DNA from: Euplotes aediculatus
Taxonomy: Eukaryota > Ciliophora > Spirotrichea > Euplotida > Euplotidae
Assembly: GCA_030463445.1 (NCBI GenBank)
Contig: JAQGFW010033764.1
Span: forward strand, 1-26,322
DNA length: 26,322 nt
Direction: 5' to 3'
The notes under the pieces are model-generated. The model saw nothing but the letters and a program-made list of their open reading frames with translations. It had not been told where the DNA came from and searched no databases. The translations under genes were made by a program, and so were the position numbers. Position 1 is the first letter of the stretch. Every line of letters begins with the position of its first letter. Below are positions 9,801 to 16,617 of the stretch, piece by piece.

Positions 9801-11382
9801 TCTTGATGGAGAGGGTACGGTGGAAGCGGTATTTGGTATCCATTCCGATATATCTGAGCGAAAAAAATACCTGGCAGAAATCCTGGAAATAAATGAACGC
9901 TACAACCTGGTGACAAAAGCCACCAATGATGCGATCTGGGATTGGAACCTGCTGACCAATGAAGTAATCCGTACCGGCCGCGGACTGGAAAATCTGTTCG
10001 GTTATGATAGCGAAGAAGCCTGTCGCGACAGCACTTTCTGGTTAAAAAGAGTGCATCCGCAGGATCTGGAAGGAGTGCTGCAAAGAAGGGAAATCATCCT
10101 AAAAGAAATCGGTGCCAGCTATTGGGAAGATGAATACCGGTTTCTGAAGGCAGATGGGAAAATGGCATTTGTGCAGGACAAAGGATATATCATCAGGAAT
10201 ACACAGGGGGTTGCTTTGAGAATGATTGGAGCTACGCAGGATATCACCCACCGGAAAGAATTCCTGAATGAATTATTGAGGGTGCAGCAGAACATGGATG
10301 CCCTGATCAATAATACCTCAGATATGATCTGGTCGTATAATACGCGAATGGAATTGATTGTGGGCAATCAGGCCTTTTTGGATGGATACAAAGCACTCAC
10401 AGGTGAACCGGTAGAAGAAGGCATGCCTATATTGTCAGATGTTTTGCCCTATCATATTATTGAATATTGGAGACCGCTTTACCAGCGCTCCTTGAAAGGG
10501 GAAACATTCACATCGGAACAGGTTTATTATGAGGACCTGCCTGATGCCGAACTGTATTATATGATTTCTTTTACGCCCATCCGGAATGAAAAAGAAGAGG
10601 TAGTGGGGGCAGCCTGTTTTGCCAGGAATATAACGGAGTTGCGTAAGGCTTATAGAATACTAGAGGAAATGAATCAGGAACTGCTTGCCAAAGCAGAAGA
10701 GTTATCCGCTTCCAATGCAGACCTGGAACGGTTTGCTTTTATTGCCTCCCATGATTTGCAGGAACCCCTGCGTATGGTATCCAGTTTTCTGCAATTACTC
10801 CGGCAACGATACCAGCATCAGCTGGATAAAAAAGCGGAAAGTTATATCGACTTTGCCGTAGATGGTGCTACCCGGATGAAAGAGTTGATTCATGGATTGC
10901 TTGATTATGCACGGGTTGGAAATATGACCGCAGATGCGGTAGCTGTGGATCTTAACCAGGTAATGCGGGATGTACAGATCCTGCTGAAAACCAAAATTGA
11001 AGAAACCAATGCTGTGGTTCTAACGGAACATCTTCCTGTTATTCCCCGCGCCAATTACACCCAGATGCTGCAATTACTGCAGAACCTGCTAGGGAATGCC
11101 CTGAAATACCGGAGTGAAAAAGATCCCCTGGTGCAGGTAGGGGTGGAGGATAGTGGAGATACCTGGACAGTTTATGTGAAGGATAATGGAATCGGTTTTG
11201 ATATGCGGTATGCGGATAAGATTTTCCAGGTATTTCAACGGCTGCATCAGCAACGAACCTTTACCGGTACAGGAATCGGGTTGTCCATTTGTAAGCGGAT
11301 CGTAGATAAAATGGGAGGGAAGATATGGGTGGAATCCATGCCCGGAAAAGGAAGCTCCTTCTTTTTCACAATTGTAAAGTAA
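6826..11382 (+). CDS. Soluble multi-PAS/GAF hybrid-input sensor histidine kinase
   Basis: This 1518-residue cytoplasmic kinase has no signal peptide or membrane helix. Domains in order: a degenerate PAS-like N-terminus (about 1-115), PAS (126-245), PAS (250-370), PAS (384-502), PAS (512-635), GAF (637-780), PAS (781-902), PAS (904-1020), PAS (1020-1150), PAS (1150-1280), a short coiled coil, HisKA with SHDLQEPLR (phospho-acceptor His1309), and HATPase_c with N-box Asn1424, DNGIG (1453-1457) and GTGIG (1481-1485). The catalytic core resembles bacteriophytochrome-type kinases that pair with Rcp1-like regulators, and such a regulator follows at once. No bilin-binding PAS-GAF-PHY set is present, so the signal is unknown. 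The start is TTG: an in-frame stop lies at 6814-6816 and the first in-frame ATG is codon 53. Confidence 0.93.
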   Translation: MNSPSSLLEVRAQAALLQHLKATYLVVDYHLLLVETATPDTVFYTGTLPEAGMHIREFLHPDWVTCLETFLPMLSEQQPVVKSGLKKFIRQGQQYAGELDLMQLEGTSFLLVVCKDRSDEIHTASLRERTLQTLLKTGTDAVVVLSGTGAVSYISPNITNLLGYTIDECRLLNLFEVVHPDDRDKLKDRWMEMLSRPGELIQGQDSRIKHKNGEWRWMEGSMINLLEDPEVNGVVDVFRDITDRRKQQDELLRMNGILEEAQMQAHLGYWEVDLELQQLHWSKETFAIWGLDRHEKPTLDYFYSSIHPEDKDAVIAINEQCIKEGGKMDAVHRIILADGSVKHIRERGTAEKDESGLVRKFRGTAQDITAEVIRTENVRVSNERLELVNKATSDAIWDWDIYNNSLYWGEGFTKVFGYDLTDNNVDPSLWEELIHPEDKQKVMSYLETALADPAVFTWACDYRFRKADNGYAYVQDKGFMIRDESGQTIRMIGAMQDISSVKEAENKLEEERNRMRAIIDNIPDYIFVKDREGRHIICNRAQLDLMGADSEELVKQKTIGELLNPEQSASFRKDDQYVLQAGQPIFNKEEQLYPQDGGLRYALTTKVPLKNERGEVYGLVGISRDITSIRNRQEQDRLLANLTEEILISKDMETALQQVLALIGTYLQASGGDAWILNEGKLKLMRSASWGLQHDRARELYLADHYLGECWKRCEPCFRDIEVDTTTQTTLLIPVAYQSQCITMLQYYYPEKRVPEEELLEFCAELGSKMGIDIKTKKSELELSMFFTHCPDPLCMASANGFFKKVNPAFLQLLGFDEAYVLSNPILSFVHPEDLDAALNALERAFDGFRMEGFECRFRTISNNWKWLTWSSSELFYEEGVVFAYGKDISELKETSRNLEQFKKVLDNSREGVAIYNPVTGQSYLNQALQEMMGYSPQEMDALSSPALTYANQQQGVDMFNTILAGGYFTGEVQLVTRDGKILDLYLSAGPILDGEGTVEAVFGIHSDISERKKYLAEILEINERYNLVTKATNDAIWDWNLLTNEVIRTGRGLENLFGYDSEEACRDSTFWLKRVHPQDLEGVLQRREIILKEIGASYWEDEYRFLKADGKMAFVQDKGYIIRNTQGVALRMIGATQDITHRKEFLNELLRVQQNMDALINNTSDMIWSYNTRMELIVGNQAFLDGYKALTGEPVEEGMPILSDVLPYHIIEYWRPLYQRSLKGETFTSEQVYYEDLPDAELYYMISFTPIRNEKEEVVGAACFARNITELRKAYRILEEMNQELLAKAEELSASNADLERFAFIASHDLQEPLRMVSSFLQLLRQRYQHQLDKKAESYIDFAVDGATRMKELIHGLLDYARVGNMTADAVAVDLNQVMRDVQILLKTKIEETNAVVLTEHLPVIPRANYTQMLQLLQNLLGNALKYRSEKDPLVQVGVEDSGDTWTVYVKDNGIGFDMRYADKIFQVFQRLHQQRTFTGTGIGLSICKRIVDKMGGKIWVESMPGKGSSFFFTIVK

Positions 11383-11407
11383 CTTGTCGCAAATTACCAC
11401 CCAATGC

Positions 11408-11842
11408 ATGACACCGATTAAAATCCTATTGGTAGAGGACAATGAAGGAGATGTTGTACTTACCCTGGAAGCATTTGAAAGCATACGGCTGGCCAATAAT
11501 GTACATGTTGTAAATGACGGAGAGGAAGCCATTCAATACCTCAACAAAGAGGGGCGTTTTTCCGGGGTGGATGAGCCTGATATGATTTTGCTGGACATCA
11601 ACCTGCCAAAAATCGATGGGAAGGAAGTGTTGCATTATATCAAAACCCATGAACGGTTCAAGGTAATCCCGGTAGTTATCCTTACCTCCTCCGCCTCGGA
11701 AAGAGATATCAATGAAACCTACTCAGAACATGCTAATTGTTATATTACCAAACCGGTTGATTTTTCCAAATTTATTACCGTCATCAAATCAATTGAAACA
11801 TTCTGGATCAACATCGTTCAATTACCGGTAAAACCAATTTGA
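11408..11842 (+). CDS. Rcp1-like single-domain response regulator
   Basis: This is a receiver domain with no output domain, 144 residues from the ATG at 11408. An earlier in-frame TTG at 11384 would add eight residues of no domain value. Acidic residues in VEDNEGD (9-15), the phospho-acceptor Asp63 in LLDINLP, switch Thr93 in LTSSASERD and Lys115 in TKPVDF make up a complete active site. The insertion around NKEGRFSGVDEPD is typical of Rcp1-type regulators, the partners of phytochrome-like kinases. It starts 25 bases after the kinase stop and is followed after one base by the next gene. It probably receives phosphate from the multi-PAS kinase and acts by protein-protein contact, since it has no DNA-binding domain. 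Confidence 0.94.
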   Translation: MTPIKILLVEDNEGDVVLTLEAFESIRLANNVHVVNDGEEAIQYLNKEGRFSGVDEPDMILLDINLPKIDGKEVLHYIKTHERFKVIPVVILTSSASERDINETYSEHANCYITKPVDFSKFITVIKSIETFWINIVQLPVKPI

Positions 11843-11843
11843 C

Positions 11844-12143
11844 ATGGAAGGCAGTATTTCTGTATCGGAATTTCTGGCATCAATTAAAGAAGACCAAATG
11901 CCAGCCGGCTTAACCGTTTACCAGCAGGCTTTATGGCAGGAGGGGGCAGGGAATTGGGAAAAAGCACATGACCTGATCCAGGACCTGCCAGATAAAAAAG
12001 CAGCCCTGCTGCACGCCTATCTGCACCGGGTGGAAGGGGATAACTGGAATGCGCAATACTGGTATAACAAAGCCGGCGCTGCATTGCCAGCCAACAGTAC
12101 AAAAGAAGAATGGCTGGAGCTGGTGAAACGATTTTTATCATGA
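11844..12143 (+). CDS. Conserved 99-residue protein, TPR-like, unknown function
   Basis: This is a small acidic, helix-rich, probably cytoplasmic protein of 99 residues with no signal peptide. The core (YQQALWQEGAGNWEKAHDLI, then a DLPDKKAALLHAYLHRVEGD segment and NAQYWYNKAG) has the helix-turn-helix spacing of tetratricopeptide-like repeats. I recall similar short proteins across Bacteroidota and Proteobacteria without an assigned function. It begins one base after the response-regulator stop and its TGA overlaps the next ATG (ATGA at 12140-12143), so it is embedded in the operon. A role as an adaptor for the single-domain regulator is possible but purely contextual. Confidence 0.8.
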   Translation: MEGSISVSEFLASIKEDQMPAGLTVYQQALWQEGAGNWEKAHDLIQDLPDKKAALLHAYLHRVEGDNWNAQYWYNKAGAALPANSTKEEWLELVKRFLS

Positions 12144-13303
12144 AGGCAGCCGCACATCCGATTTATAACGGGCCCTTCGCTCTCGTATGTCTTAGTTCTC
12201 TCTTTTTTTCAGCCAGCTTTAATATGCTGATACCTGAATTGCCGGCTTATTTGTCGGGACTGGGTGGCGCAGAATACAAAGGGCTGATCATAGCACTCTT
12301 TACACTTACTGCCGGATTATCAAGACCCTTTAGTGGCAAGCTAACCGATTCCATTGGTCGGGTTCCTGTGATGGCCGTAGGCAGCCTGGTCTGTTTTGTG
12401 TGCGGGTTTTTATATCCTGTATTAACCTCTGTTTCCGGATTTTTGCTGCTGCGGCTTGTGCATGGGTTTTCTACCGGTTTTAAACCAACTGCTACTGCTG
12501 CCTATGTGGCCGACCTGGTACCGGTGGGCAGATGGGGCGAAGCGATGGGTATACACGGATTATTCTTCAGTACCGGTATGGCATTGGGACCAGCCCTGGG
12601 AAGTACCATCGTTCTGTATTATTCCATTGATGTATTGTTTTATGCGTCTTCCTTTCTTGCCCTGCTCTCCATTGTGATCTTGTATAATATGAAAGAAACC
12701 CTGCCCGATAAACAACGCTTTACCCTGCGGCATCTGCAGGTTGGAAGACATGATATTTTTGAATGGAAAGTATTCCCGGCAGCCCTGGTAACACTCTTGT
12801 CCTACCTTTCCTATGGGGCCATCCTTACACTGGTTCCTGACTGGGGAGATCATATTGGCATACATAACAAAGGACTGTTTTTTATGGTCTTCACGATTGC
12901 TTCCCTGGTTGTTCGTTTTGTGGCAGGCAAGGTTTCGGATAGGCGTGGCCGTGAGACTGTGATCAGGGGTGGCCTCATCATGCTCGTTTGCGCGCTGGTT
13001 GTGATCGCTTCCTGGCAAAGCAGCTGGGGCTTACTGGCAGGTGGGGTGATTTATGGAATCGCTACAGGCATTCTTTCCCCAGGAATCAATGCCTGGACAG
13101 TAGACATGAGTGATCCGGAGAAACGTGGCAAAGCCATGGCAACCATGTATATTGCGCTGGAAGTTGGGATCGGATTAGGTGCCCTGATTGCTGGTACCAT
13201 TTACCAGGATCAGATAAACCGCATTCCCGTATTGTTTTACAGTGCCGCTGTTATTACGCTGATTGCTATTGTGTACATGTACTGGAGGAAAAAAAATGCT
13301 TGA
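12140..13303 (+). CDS. MFS transporter (drug/metabolite efflux type)
   Basis: This inner-membrane carrier has 387 residues from the ATG at 12140, which overlaps the preceding stop as ATGA. An in-frame ATG at 12110 would prepend a polar stretch copied from the upstream gene and is less likely. About twelve hydrophobic helices are visible. MFS motif A appears after helix 2 as GKLTDSIGR (66-74) and its half-repeat after helix 8 as GKVSDRRGR. The HGFSTGFKPTATAAYVADLV stretch in helices 4-5 resembles antiporter motif C/B regions of efflux carriers. The substrate cannot be read from the sequence. The gene lies between the sensor-kinase genes and an ABC ATPase gene, so it may be co-expressed with the signalling module. 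Confidence 0.88.
   Translation: MKAAAHPIYNGPFALVCLSSLFFSASFNMLIPELPAYLSGLGGAEYKGLIIALFTLTAGLSRPFSGKLTDSIGRVPVMAVGSLVCFVCGFLYPVLTSVSGFLLLRLVHGFSTGFKPTATAAYVADLVPVGRWGEAMGIHGLFFSTGMALGPALGSTIVLYYSIDVLFYASSFLALLSIVILYNMKETLPDKQRFTLRHLQVGRHDIFEWKVFPAALVTLLSYLSYGAILTLVPDWGDHIGIHNKGLFFMVFTIASLVVRFVAGKVSDRRGRETVIRGGLIMLVCALVVIASWQSSWGLLAGGVIYGIATGILSPGINAWTVDMSDPEKRGKAMATMYIALEVGIGLGALIAGTIYQDQINRIPVLFYSAAVITLIAIVYMYWRKKNA
13284..13289 (+). promoter_or_regulatory. Strong Shine-Dalgarno deciding the ABC ATPase start
   Basis: GGAGGA lies six bases upstream of the ATG at 13296, inside the end of the MFS gene. It favours 13296 over an earlier in-frame ATG at 13263. A sequence this strong is unusual among the genes of this window. 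A similar GGAGGA at 15510-15515 precedes the LacI-type gene at the same distance. Confidence 0.7.
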
Positions 13304-14252
13304 ACCATTCTTAGAGATATCAAATGTTTCGGTACAAACCGGCGAGCAGACAGTGCTGGCGCCGATCAGTCTGAGTCTGTTGCCCGGTAAAAAACTGGCG
13401 GTAGCCGGAGAAACAGGATCTGGGAAATCAACCCTGCTTAAGTCAATAGCCGGACTTCAAAACCTCAGTAGCGGATCCGTACTGCTGAAAGGGAAACGGG
13501 TGGAAGAGCCCTGGGAAAAACTGATTCCAGGCCATCCGGAAATTGCGTATTTGTCGCAGCATTTTGAATTGCGCAACAATTACCGCGTAGGCGAAATACT
13601 TTCTTATGCAGAAAAAATATCAGCCAGCCAGGCATCGGAAATTTACCTGATCTGCCAGATCGATCATTTGCTGCATCGTAAAACAGATCAGTTATCAGGT
13701 GGCGAAAGACAACGCATTGCGATGGCGCGTTTATTAGTAGGAGCCCCGGCTGTTTTTCTGCTGGATGAACCCTTTTCCAACCTGGATGTGCTGCATAAAC
13801 AGATCATGAAACAGGTGATGGTGGATCTTGGAAGGGCGATGCAGATTAATTGGGTGCTGGTATCTCACGATCCGGGCGACTGGCTGAGCTGGGCTGATGA
13901 ACTGCTCATTTTGCGCAATGGCCAGCGGGTTATGCAGGGTGATCCGACTGCGCTGTATTACGAACCGGCAGATGATTATACTGCAGGATTACTGGGACCA
14001 TATTCCCGCATAACTGCTAATGAATGGGAACTGTTGAGTGGAGAAATCACCCCCGGTTCAAAAATCATCCGGCCTGGTCAACTGGAACTGGTACCAGTTC
14101 AGCAGGCAACCCTTCAGGGCAGAATCGAAGCGGTAGAATTTATCGGTTATGGATACCTGTTAACTATCCGGCTATCGGGTCAAACCAGCATTCAAGTTTT
14201 CCATTCGAGTGGAATTTCCATTGATTCTCCTGTTGGTGTTCAACTCAGATAA
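13296..14252 (+). CDS. ABC transporter ATPase with C-terminal TOBE-like domain, orphan
   Basis: The product has 318 residues. The nucleotide-binding domain shows Walker A GETGSGKST (38-46), Q-loop Gln88, signature LSGGERQR (133-140), Walker B VFLLDEP with Asp157/Glu158, and H-loop His191. A linker and a beta-rich C-terminal region (about 240-318; IRPGQLELVP then IEAVEFIGYGYLLTIRL) follow, as in CysA/PotA/FbpC-type import ATPases where TOBE domains regulate transport. No permease or binding protein lies next to it; its neighbours are two MFS genes. Its first bases overlap the MFS gene by eight bases with a strong ribosome-binding site. It could serve a permease encoded elsewhere, or couple to the adjacent carrier, for which there is no precedent I can name with confidence. 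Confidence 0.88.
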   Translation: MLEPFLEISNVSVQTGEQTVLAPISLSLLPGKKLAVAGETGSGKSTLLKSIAGLQNLSSGSVLLKGKRVEEPWEKLIPGHPEIAYLSQHFELRNNYRVGEILSYAEKISASQASEIYLICQIDHLLHRKTDQLSGGERQRIAMARLLVGAPAVFLLDEPFSNLDVLHKQIMKQVMVDLGRAMQINWVLVSHDPGDWLSWADELLILRNGQRVMQGDPTALYYEPADDYTAGLLGPYSRITANEWELLSGEITPGSKIIRPGQLELVPVQQATLQGRIEAVEFIGYGYLLTIRLSGQTSIQVFHSSGISIDSPVGVQLR

Positions 14253-14262
14253 ATTATATTTA
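14233..14262 (+). promoter_or_regulatory. Bacteroidota-type promoter for the sugar-acid locus
   Basis: TTG at 14233-14235 is followed after exactly 19 bases by TATATTTA at 14255-14262, which matches the TAnnTTTG -7 element at all but the last base. The predicted transcript would begin near 14268, about 25 bases before the MFS ATG at 14293. It lies at the end of the ABC ATPase gene, where a new transcription unit would be expected. This is a consensus match only. Confidence 0.5.
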
Positions 14263-14271
14263 GGACTTTAT

Positions 14272-14283
14272 TCAACGCTTTGA
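14272..14283 (+). promoter_or_regulatory. Possible LacI-type operator
   Basis: TCAACGCTTTGA is a 12-base palindrome with one mismatched pair. It sits just after the predicted transcription start and before the MFS ATG. The location suits a repressor site, and the AACG half resembles the better site at 16535-16546, but its centre is GC rather than the usual CG, so confidence is low. Confidence 0.3.
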
Positions 14284-14292
14284 TTGAGCCAT

Positions 14293-15519
14293 ATGCAGAA
14301 AACGACTTCTCAGCATCTCTTCAGTATTCCGGTAATAGTTGCAGCCCTTGGTTATTTTGTTGACATCTACGATTTATTATTGTTTGGTATTGTCAGAATC
14401 CCGAGCCTGCAAAGTATGGGACTGGATGAAGGCTCTTTGTCCAGCGTTGGTGCTTCTATTCTGAACTGGCAGATGACCGGTTTATTGCTGGGAGGAATTT
14501 TATGGGGCGTACTCGGCGATAAAAAAGGAAGATTATCAGTTTTATTTGGATCTATACTCACCTATTCACTGGCCAATATTGCCTGCGGATTTGTGAAAGA
14601 TCCTGATACCTACCGGATACTTCGTTTTATTGCAGGCATTGGATTGGCAGGTGAACTGGGGGCAGGTATAACACTGGTAGCGGAAGTATTACCCAAAAAA
14701 TTACGTGCACTCGGAACTTCGCTGGTTGCAGGTATCGGTTTACTGGGTGCCGTAGCAGCTTATTTTACTGTTGAACTCTTCGATTGGAGAACCGCTTATT
14801 TTATAGGAGGAGGTATGGGTATCGCGCTTCTGCTGATGAGGGTAGGCGTTTTTGAGTCCGGTGTTTTTGCTGCACTGAAAGAACAGCACCATGTAAAAAA
14901 AGGCAATTTCTTTTCGCTGTTTACCAATAAAGACCGCCTTGCCCGGTATCTCAAATGTATCGGAATGGGTTTGCCCACCTGGTTTGTGATTGGTATCCTT
15001 GCAACTTTCAGCAATGAATTTGGTACAGCATTGGGCATTGAAACCCCGATTCAGCCCGGCCTTTCCATCATGTGGTGTTATGTTGGACTCTCAATAGGTG
15101 ATTTGTCCAGCGGGTTCATCAGTCACGCACTGGAATCACGAAAAAAAGCAGTGCTCTATATGATGCTGTTTACGCTGGTTGCCAGCGGGGTTTATCTCTT
15201 TGCAGGCATACGATCAGCCACTATGTTTTATGGTGTCAGTTTATTGCTGGGGCTTGGAATTGGATACTGGGCAATGTTCGTAACCATCGGTGCCGAACAG
15301 TTTGGAACCAATTTAAGAGCAACTGCAGCAACTACGATTCCCAATATGGTTAGAGGTACCGTAGTAGGGATGACTACCCTGTACGGAGTTTTTAAAGGAG
15401 GGTTCAGTGTTATTCAGGCAGGTGCGCTGGTGGGACTGATCTGTTTTATCATTGGCATCTATTCAACCGTTACGATCTCCGAAACACATGGCAGGGATCT
15501 TGATTTCCTGGAGGAATAA
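14293..15519 (+). CDS. MFS transporter, probable sugar-acid importer
   Basis: This is a 408-residue inner-membrane carrier starting at the ATG at 14293; an earlier in-frame TTG at 14284 is unlikely. About twelve helices are visible, with the motif-A loop as GVLGDKKGR after helix 2 and an acidic helix 4-5 region RFIAGIGLAGELGAGITLVAEVLP, a form common in metabolite:proton symporters. The stop lies two bases before the LacI-type gene, so carrier and regulator are co-transcribed. Together with the downstream glucuronate isomerase this suggests uptake of hexuronates or related sugar acids. The family is clear, but the substrate is inferred from neighbours. Confidence 0.87.
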   Translation: MQKTTSQHLFSIPVIVAALGYFVDIYDLLLFGIVRIPSLQSMGLDEGSLSSVGASILNWQMTGLLLGGILWGVLGDKKGRLSVLFGSILTYSLANIACGFVKDPDTYRILRFIAGIGLAGELGAGITLVAEVLPKKLRALGTSLVAGIGLLGAVAAYFTVELFDWRTAYFIGGGMGIALLLMRVGVFESGVFAALKEQHHVKKGNFFSLFTNKDRLARYLKCIGMGLPTWFVIGILATFSNEFGTALGIETPIQPGLSIMWCYVGLSIGDLSSGFISHALESRKKAVLYMMLFTLVASGVYLFAGIRSATMFYGVSLLLGLGIGYWAMFVTIGAEQFGTNLRATAATTIPNMVRGTVVGMTTLYGVFKGGFSVIQAGALVGLICFIIGIYSTVTISETHGRDLDFLEE

Positions 15520-15521
15520 CT

Positions 15522-16538
15522 ATGAAAAGGGTAACCATCAAAACCATAGCAGACCAACTGGGGTTATCCATTGCCACTGTTTCGCGTGCGTTGCAGGATA
15601 GTCATGAGATTTCACAGGCGACCCGTGAAAAAGTGAAACAGGCGGCGGCTGAACTGGGTTATAGTCCGAATGTTTATGCGAGCGGACTGCGTGCAGGCTC
15701 TAGTAAAACCATTGCTGTAATGGTTCCGGAAGTGGAAAATCATTTTTTTTCCCAGGTAATCAGTGGCGTGGAAACGGTGGCAAGAGAAAATGGGTATCAT
15801 GTACTGATTTACCTCACCCATGAAGATCCGGTTAAAGAACTTGAATTTGTACAGTTACTGGGTAATGGCAGGGCGGATGGCCTGCTGATTTCTGTGACCC
15901 ATAACGATAATGAATATGCGCATTTGGAACAGCTGGTCCAGGCAGACTATCCGTTGGTTCTGTTCGACCGGCTGGTAGCTGAACTGGATGTGCCCAAAGT
16001 GAGTACCAACAACGAACAGGTAAGTTTTGAAGCAACCCGGTTGCTGTATGAACGGGGTGCTTCGCGTATTGCTTTTCTGGGACTGAATCCCGATTTGTAT
16101 ATCACCCGAACCAGGTTATCGGGATACCTGCAGGCCATTCAGCATGTTCAGCCGGATTCGGTACCCCTGGTATTCAGTGGTACGGGGAACCAGGAAGAGG
16201 ACCTGCTCGCATTGCAAACATTTATCCTTCAGCATCAGCCGGATGCGTTCCTCGGAGCGTCCGAATCCATGGCGCTCCTGTTGTATGAAATCAGTCGCCA
16301 GCAGGGAATCGCTATTCCGGATGAAGCTCAATTAATCAGTTTTACCAACCTGGGCGCTGCCCGTTTTTTGCAGCCATCGCTCTCTGCTATTGTTCAACCC
16401 GCATTCGAGATTGGCAAGGAAGCTGCTGAATTGCTTTTTAAGGTCATCCGAAAGAAAAAAATATATCCCCCTGAAAAGTTGCGTATCCTTCCCTCGGTCC
16501 TGGTTGAAGCGGGTTCTGTCCGCCCCGTAAGGCCGTAA
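15522..16538 (+). CDS. LacI/GalR-family transcriptional regulator
   Basis: This is a 338-residue DNA-binding regulator. The N-terminal helix-turn-helix reads TIKTIADQLGLSIATVSRAL (5-24). It is followed by the hinge helix region ASGLRAGSSKTIAV and a periplasmic-binding-protein-like effector domain (about 62-330) with the usual FFSQVISGVETVAREN and DGLLIS landmarks. A GGAGGA sequence six bases upstream supports the ATG. It lies between the MFS carrier and the Gfo/Idh gene of a sugar-acid locus, so it most likely represses that locus and is released by a uronate or derived sugar. A near-consensus LacI-type operator overlaps its own stop codon, which suggests that the genes after it are also controlled directly. 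Confidence 0.95.
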   Translation: MKRVTIKTIADQLGLSIATVSRALQDSHEISQATREKVKQAAAELGYSPNVYASGLRAGSSKTIAVMVPEVENHFFSQVISGVETVARENGYHVLIYLTHEDPVKELEFVQLLGNGRADGLLISVTHNDNEYAHLEQLVQADYPLVLFDRLVAELDVPKVSTNNEQVSFEATRLLYERGASRIAFLGLNPDLYITRTRLSGYLQAIQHVQPDSVPLVFSGTGNQEEDLLALQTFILQHQPDAFLGASESMALLLYEISRQQGIAIPDEAQLISFTNLGAARFLQPSLSAIVQPAFEIGKEAAELLFKVIRKKKIYPPEKLRILPSVLVEAGSVRPVRP

Positions 16539-16546
16539 ACGTTTGC
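16535..16546 (+). promoter_or_regulatory. LacI-family operator upstream of the Gfo/Idh gene
   Basis: GTAAACGTTTGC contains the perfect palindrome AAACGTTT and differs at one base from GCAAACGTTTGC, the core of PurR/GalR-type operators with a central CG. It overlaps the stop codon of the LacI-type gene and lies about 70 bases before the Gfo/Idh ATG. I found no promoter box placed well around it, so it may act as a roadblock or as a secondary site looping to the MFS promoter. Confidence 0.5.
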
Positions 16547-16617
16547 ATAATAAAACTTGGGGGTGAGCCGTGGAAATTGCAATTTTAGCAACTACAAGCT
16601 TACCATAAAAAAAACAT

